Shown: positions 59,892-64,000 of the stretch, piece after piece
Numbering within the stretch: the first letter of the stretch is position 1
How the letters are laid out: each line of letters opens with the position of its first letter
Assembly (NCBI RefSeq): GCF_013201725.1
Contig: NZ_CP053835.1
Coordinates: 806,001-870,000 of the forward strand
Direction: 5' to 3'
DNA: 64,000 bases
DNA from: Arcobacter defluvii
Lineage (GTDB): Bacteria; Campylobacterota; Campylobacteria; Campylobacterales; Arcobacteraceae
Notes under the pieces: generated by a model
What the model saw: the letters and a program-made list of their open reading frames with translations, nothing else
What the model was told of the DNA's origin: nothing
Database searches by the model: none
Program-made: the position numbers and the translations under genes

Positions 59892-61136
59892 ATGCATAAA
59901 AAAATATGGTTTAAGATACATTGGATTTTAGGAATAACAGCAGGGATAGTTCTTTTTGTTGTTGGAGTAACAGGGGCGGTATTATCTTTTGAAAAAGAGA
60001 TAACAAGATTTATAAATCAAGATAGTTTTGTTGTAAGTGTTCCAGAAAATAAAACTAAATTATCAACAAAAGAGTTATTAGAAAAGTTTCAAGCAGGAAA
60101 TCCTAAAGCAAAAATTAATAGTATCTCTATTTCTAGTGATTTAGATGCTTCAGTTGTTTTAAATGTTGAAGGAGAAGGAAAAGATGCTAGAAGAGGAGTA
60201 AATTATTATTTAAATCCCTATACAGCAGAAATTTTACCTGACTTAAAAGGAAGAGATTTCTTTTCATTAATGCTAAGATTACATAGATGGTTGGCTTTAG
60301 AGGGAGATGCGCGAGAAGTTGGAAAACAAACTGTTGCTATTTCAACAGTCTCTTTAATAATTCTTGTAATTAGTGGTATTATTGTTTATTGGGGAAGAAT
60401 AAAACACTCTTTTTTCAAAAGTTTCACTTTTAAATTTAAACATAAGGGTAGAGCATTTTTATCAACAATGCATAGTGCAATAGGAATGTGGGTTATACCA
60501 TTTTATTTGCTTGCTGCATTAACTGGACTTTACTGGTCTTATGGTTGGTATAATACAATGTTATATAAAATAGCAGGTGTTGAAAAACCTCAAAGAATGA
60601 TGCCTCCAAAAGAACAGCAAAAAGTTGAGGGGCAAAAAGTAGAGCAAAAGCCAATAGCACAAGCACCTAGAGGAGAAAAACCAAAAAGAGATATTTCTCA
60701 AATGGGAGAAAATCCAAAAATGCAAGTTCAAAGGAGAGAAGAAAATTCTCAATCCAAATTTGCTGATGTTCAAAAAGCTATAGATATGTTTAATATTTTT
60801 ATTCAAAAAGATTATTATTCATTTACAGTTAGATTACCTCAAAAAGGAACGATTTATAGTTTTACTTATTTAGATGATAAATCAGACTATTTTAGACATT
60901 CAAATACTTTAGAATTAGATATTAATTCTTGGCAATTATTAAAAGATGATAGATTTAAAGAAAAACCTTTAAATGAACAATTAATGAGAAGTATTTTGCC
61001 TTTACACACAGGTGAGTATTTTGGGATTATTGGTCAAATTGGTATGTTTTTAGCTTCATCTTTAATGGCACTTTTTGTAATAACTGGATTTATGTTATTT
61101 ATAAATAGACATAAAAAGAAAAAAGCAAAAAAATAG
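59892..61136 (+). CDS. PepSY-associated membrane protein (siderophore-iron reductase-like)
   Basis: 414 residues. First helix (IHWILGITAGIVLFVVGVTG) followed by a PepSY periplasmic domain. Helices occur near 145-170, 200-220 and 380-400. His residues at helix ends (RLHRWLALEG, LPLHTGEYFG) are those of the PiuB/FpvG-like reductases. A low-complexity, Pro/Lys/Gln-rich insert (about 235-285) is unusual. It would release iron from siderophores at the inner membrane. It begins 11 bases after the DUF4198-like gene. Confidence 0.85.
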   Translation: MHKKIWFKIHWILGITAGIVLFVVGVTGAVLSFEKEITRFINQDSFVVSVPENKTKLSTKELLEKFQAGNPKAKINSISISSDLDASVVLNVEGEGKDARRGVNYYLNPYTAEILPDLKGRDFFSLMLRLHRWLALEGDAREVGKQTVAISTVSLIILVISGIIVYWGRIKHSFFKSFTFKFKHKGRAFLSTMHSAIGMWVIPFYLLAALTGLYWSYGWYNTMLYKIAGVEKPQRMMPPKEQQKVEGQKVEQKPIAQAPRGEKPKRDISQMGENPKMQVQRREENSQSKFADVQKAIDMFNIFIQKDYYSFTVRLPQKGTIYSFTYLDDKSDYFRHSNTLELDINSWQLLKDDRFKEKPLNEQLMRSILPLHTGEYFGIIGQIGMFLASSLMALFVITGFMLFINRHKKKKAKK

Positions 61137-61137
61137 T

Positions 61138-61163
61138 AAAGAAGTAGTAAAAACTACTTCTTT
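61138..61163. terminator. Bidirectional terminator
   Basis: AAAGAAGTAG and CTACTTCTTT form a perfect 10-bp stem around TAAAAA, between convergent genes. Confidence 0.8.
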
Positions 61164-61845
61164 AGATTCTAATTAAATATCCTAAATCTTTAATAGTTAT
61201 TATTACTTCTGTATCTAATTTTTTTCTTAATCTATAAACCATATTTCTCAATGTATTTTCATCAACATTTTCTTTAAAAACAATATTTTCGATAATCTCT
61301 TTTGTAACTAATTGATTTGATTTATCCAATAAAAGCTCTAAGAATAGTATTTCATTTTTACTTAGTGATATTTCTTGTTCATTTTTTATAATATTTTTTG
61401 TAATGAATGAATAACAAGTATTTTCATCAAGTTTTGTAAGAATTAAATTATTAGTTTCTAAAAAATGTATTACACTATCAAATGCATTTATTAAGTCATC
61501 ATATAAAATAGGTTTTTCTAAATATTTTATTAAATTAATTTCAATTGCATTTAGTAACTTTTCTTTATCAGTATATGCACTCACAAGAATAATAGGGATC
61601 TTTTTATTTAATTCTCTTATAATTTTAGCTGTTTGGAATCCATCTAAATTAGGCATAACGTAGTCTAACATAAGAACATTAGGTTTTTTATTTTCATAGA
61701 TTTTTAATGCTTCATTTCCATCAGATGCAATAAAAACTTCTTTAAAGAACATTTTTAAAATTCTTGTTATAGTTTCTCTAATTACTATGTCATCTTCTGC
61801 ATAAAGAATTGATAATGATTTTAATATATTTATATTTTTAATCAA
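61162..61845 (-). CDS. Response regulator, OmpR-like
   Basis: 227 residues. Receiver with LYAEDD, phospho-Asp in VLMLDYVMPNLDG near 60 and LEKPI with the conserved Lys. The winged-helix output domain (about 145-225) has SKNEILFLELLLDKSNQLV and LRNMVYRLRKKL. It is encoded just after the sensor kinase at 61904-63469, with which it probably pairs. Confidence 0.9.
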   Translation of the reverse strand: MIKNINILKSLSILYAEDDIVIRETITRILKMFFKEVFIASDGNEALKIYENKKPNVLMLDYVMPNLDGFQTAKIIRELNKKIPIILVSAYTDKEKLLNAIEINLIKYLEKPILYDDLINAFDSVIHFLETNNLILTKLDENTCYSFITKNIIKNEQEISLSKNEILFLELLLDKSNQLVTKEIIENIVFKENVDENTLRNMVYRLRKKLDTEVIITIKDLGYLIRI

Positions 61846-61903
61846 AGTTATAACCTTTTTTTAATAATTATAAAAAACAAATATCATTTTTATATCACGA
61901 TTA

Positions 61904-63469
61904 TTATTTTTTATCAAATAAAGTGATTTTTGCACCTGTTTTAGAATTTTCTATGATTATTCCCCAATCATTTTTTTCTAATATTTTAGAACTCATTTTT
62001 AATCCTAATCCTTTTTGTTCATTATTTAGGATTGTTTTTAATATATCTTTTTTGAAACCTTCACAATTGTCTCTAAAAATTATATTTTTTTCATTTATAA
62101 GTATTTCAATTTTCGGAATTTCAATATTTCTAATTTTAGAAATTTTAATACAATTTGTGAATAAATTTAACCAAATATGCATCCATTCATTTTTATTAGC
62201 ACTTATTTTTAAAGGAAAATTTTCAATTATTTTAATATCAATTTTAGAATTTTTTATTTCAATATCAACTAATTTTAAAACCTCATTTATATTGTTTTTG
62301 ATATTAAATTCTGAAAAATGATTCTCTTCTTTATAATAATTTAAAAATGTATTCATAGTATCAATCATAAATTTTATAGAATTTTCTGTATCTTTTAATC
62401 TATCATAAAAGGCTTCATTATTAATAAAATCTTCTTTTAGTTCATACATTAAAATCATCTCTAAATTCAATGAAGATATTTGTGTTAAACCATTTTTCCA
62501 TTGATGAGAAATATTGCCTAGTAGTTCTCCAATTTCTGCTTTTCTTTTTTGTTCTATTAATTGCTGTTGTTGTTTTTGATTTTTCTTAATTTCGTTTTTT
62601 ACTTTTTTATTCAGCATATAATTCCACAAAAGAATTATAAAAACAGCAATTAATAAAGTAGCTAAAATCCAAAGAGCAACCGTAAAAGTGGTAGTCTTTT
62701 CAATTACTATAGTTACATATTTATTTATAATGTTATCTATATCTTTTTTTGTGATTTTATTTATAGCTTTATTTAATATATCTCTTAAAATTGGCTCATC
62801 TTTTCTTACACCAATTCTTAGATTATTCTCATATCCTTTAGGTTCACCAATTATTTTAAGATTAAATATTCCATTTTTTTTGATAGTGTAAGCCGTAACT
62901 ATCATAGATCGAAGCGTTAAATCTGCTTTTTGTTCTTCTACAAGTTTAAATGCCTCATCTTCACTATCTGTTGGTATGATTGTAAGATTTGGAAAATCTT
63001 TTGCAAAACGTTCAGCCATTGCTGTCTCTTTTGGAAGTGCTATTGATAAATTTTCTTTTGAAATATCTTCAATATATTTTCTTTCAACTCTTCCAACAAG
63101 GACATTTGGATCTTCAAATAAAACATCTGTAAATGTTAGCCATTCTCTTCTCTTTTGAGTATCATTTAAAAAACTTAAAATATCACATTTTTTCTCTTTT
63201 GAAAAAAGAATACTTTCATCCCAATTAGTTGTATAAATTAACTTAATTTTTATTTTTAATTTTTCTGAAATTAATTTTATTAAATCTGCTGCTATACCTT
63301 CATGAAATCCCTCTTTATTTATTTTTTCAAAGGGTTCCCAATCTGGGTCAACACACATAGTTATAGTTTTTTTTTCTTTTAAATAATTAATCTCTTTTTC
63401 ATTTAAATTTATGTTTTTTGAAAAAAGTGAAGAAATTAAAAATAAAAAGATTAAAAAGATTTTTTTCAT
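61904..63469 (-). CDS. Sensor histidine kinase with periplasmic solute-binding (SBP_bac_3) domain
   Basis: 521 residues. Signal peptide (IFLIFLFLISSLFS). A BvgS/amino-acid-binding-like periplasmic domain covers about 30-260 (MCVDPDWEPFEKIN, GIAADLIKLI, FTDVLFEDPNVLVG). One membrane helix lies at about 268-290. A coiled coil precedes the kinase core with H box GNISHQWKNGL near 322, and an ATPase domain with DNCEGF and KGLGLKMSSKI. It senses a small periplasmic ligand. It stands upstream of its response regulator. Confidence 0.88.
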   Translation of the reverse strand: MKKIFLIFLFLISSLFSKNINLNEKEINYLKEKKTITMCVDPDWEPFEKINKEGFHEGIAADLIKLISEKLKIKIKLIYTTNWDESILFSKEKKCDILSFLNDTQKRREWLTFTDVLFEDPNVLVGRVERKYIEDISKENLSIALPKETAMAERFAKDFPNLTIIPTDSEDEAFKLVEEQKADLTLRSMIVTAYTIKKNGIFNLKIIGEPKGYENNLRIGVRKDEPILRDILNKAINKITKKDIDNIINKYVTIVIEKTTTFTVALWILATLLIAVFIILLWNYMLNKKVKNEIKKNQKQQQQLIEQKRKAEIGELLGNISHQWKNGLTQISSLNLEMILMYELKEDFINNEAFYDRLKDTENSIKFMIDTMNTFLNYYKEENHFSEFNIKNNINEVLKLVDIEIKNSKIDIKIIENFPLKISANKNEWMHIWLNLFTNCIKISKIRNIEIPKIEILINEKNIIFRDNCEGFKKDILKTILNNEQKGLGLKMSSKILEKNDWGIIIENSKTGAKITLFDKK

Positions 63470-63608
63470 AGTTACTCAAATCATTTAAATTTTGCATATT
63501 TTACATAAATATGATTCTAAATGCAAAATAATCAAGTAAATAAGTGATATAGAAATGATATTAGAACTATATACTTTAGTGATAAATTTCTCTAATTAGG
63601 AAAATGAA

Positions 63609-64000
63609 ATGATAAAATTTAATCATGATTTTAGCTCACGATTTAGAATCTTAAAAGGTGGGAAAATAAGTCTAGTTGTATCAGCAATGCTAGGAAGTGC
63701 AATAATAGCAAGTGCAAGTCCAACACAAGGAGTTGTAACAAGTGGAAATGCAATAATTTCTCAAAGTGGGAATACAACAAATATAAATCAAAGTACACAA
63801 AAAGCCTCAATAAATTGGAAAGACTTTTCAATAAAATCAAATGAAGTAGTAAATTTTAATCAACCAAATCAAAATTCAATCACTCTAAATAGAGTAGTAG
63901 GTAATGAGAAATCAGTAATAGATGGAGCATTGAACGCAAATGGACAAGTTTGGATATTAAACTCAAATGGAATATTGTTTAATAAAAATGCAAAAGTAAA
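63609..64000 (+). CDS. Two-partner-secretion exoprotein (filamentous-hemagglutinin-like), partial
   Basis: The frame is open from ATG 63609 to the window end, about 130 codons. An extended basic signal peptide (RILKGGKISLVVSAMLGSAIIASA) is followed by a TPS domain: NTTNINQSTQKASINWKDFSI, VVNFNQPNQNSITLNRVVG, and QVWILNSNGILFNKNA, the NxNG motif of FhaB-type secretion domains. TAGGAAA precedes it; an overlapping ATG at 63604 opens only two codons. The protein would be exported by a TpsB partner outside the window and form a large adhesin or toxin. Confidence 0.88.
   Translation, partial: MIKFNHDFSSRFRILKGGKISLVVSAMLGSAIIASASPTQGVVTSGNAIISQSGNTTNINQSTQKASINWKDFSIKSNEVVNFNQPNQNSITLNRVVGNEKSVIDGALNANGQVWILNSNGILFNKNAKV

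Noticed and set aside
1-64000. CRISPR arrays, tRNA, rRNA, insertion sequences or prophage
   Set aside because: No regular spacer repeats, cloverleaf or rRNA-like stretches, transposase frames or phage structural genes were seen. KilA-N and the toxin-antitoxin genes stand alone.

Overview
The window is very AT-rich, densely coded DNA from a Gram-negative bacterium. It has TonB, outer-membrane and LPS genes, and many TTG starts with AAGGA-type ribosome binding sites. The DnaB, Apt, Fur, FeoB and Feo-associated protein sequences, homopolymeric G tracts in surface-sugar genes and the general gene style point to Campylobacterota, most likely the Arcobacteraceae (Arcobacter/Aliarcobacter). This assignment rests on recognition, not on a search.

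Region 1 (1-1541): the tail of a GGDEF protein, then dnaB. Region 2 (about 1650-27082): one long plus-strand surface-polysaccharide locus. It starts at a promoter with an 11-bp direct repeat and carries two tandem wzz-like chain-length genes, galE and rmlACD-B (with a KilA-N DNA-binding gene inside the rml set). Next comes a tightly overlapping SDR / ATP-grasp / HAD / PglD-like acetyltransferase / HTTM-DCC module. It is followed by a WecE-type dTDP-4-amino-sugar transaminase, a Wzx flippase, glycosyltransferases, an EpsG/Wzy-like polymerase and an acyltransferase. The locus ends with a WbpV/WbpL/WbpM-like set for the initiating UDP-6-deoxy-HexNAc sugar. Two toxin-antitoxin modules (MazEF-like and YefM-YoeB) sit between wbpV and wbpL. 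Short G or C tracts (C6, G7, G8) lie in three sugar-modification genes and could be phase-variable.

Region 3 (27083-32396): housekeeping genes. These are a pseudopilin, an exported LigE-type DNA ligase, apt, trpB, a DedA protein and leucyl aminopeptidase.

Region 4 (32397-63469): an iron-homeostasis island. It contains tonB-exbB-exbD, TolC-MacA-MacB, and a probable ferrosome-like (fez) operon: an HMA/R-rich protein, a membrane-anchored ferritin-like protein, a YtxH protein, glycine-rich membrane proteins and a P1B ATPase with a YSC motif. It also contains a Fur-family regulator, fumC, hemP, a FeoB-associated Cys-rich protein with feoA and feoB, two TonB-dependent receptors, a periplasmic IroE/Cee-like esterase, a DUF4198-like protein, a PepSY reductase-like membrane protein and two two-component systems. 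Fur-box-like palindromes (GATAAT-n-ATTATC type) lie before almost every transcription unit. Both receptors share a 23-nt leader element, and several of these promoters share TTAA repeats. At the right edge, a two-partner-secretion exoprotein gene begins and runs off the window.

Four short genes that are easily missed were read directly from the sequence: a 38-aa membrane peptide (39350-39466), a 47-aa membrane peptide before fur (44158-44301), hemP (47410-47544) and the FeoB-associated Cys-rich protein (50703-50822). No rRNA, tRNA, CRISPR array or insertion sequence was seen. No stretch over 300 bases lacks a gene; the longest is about 280 bases before the first TonB receptor, and it carries a Fur box, a promoter and the leader element.
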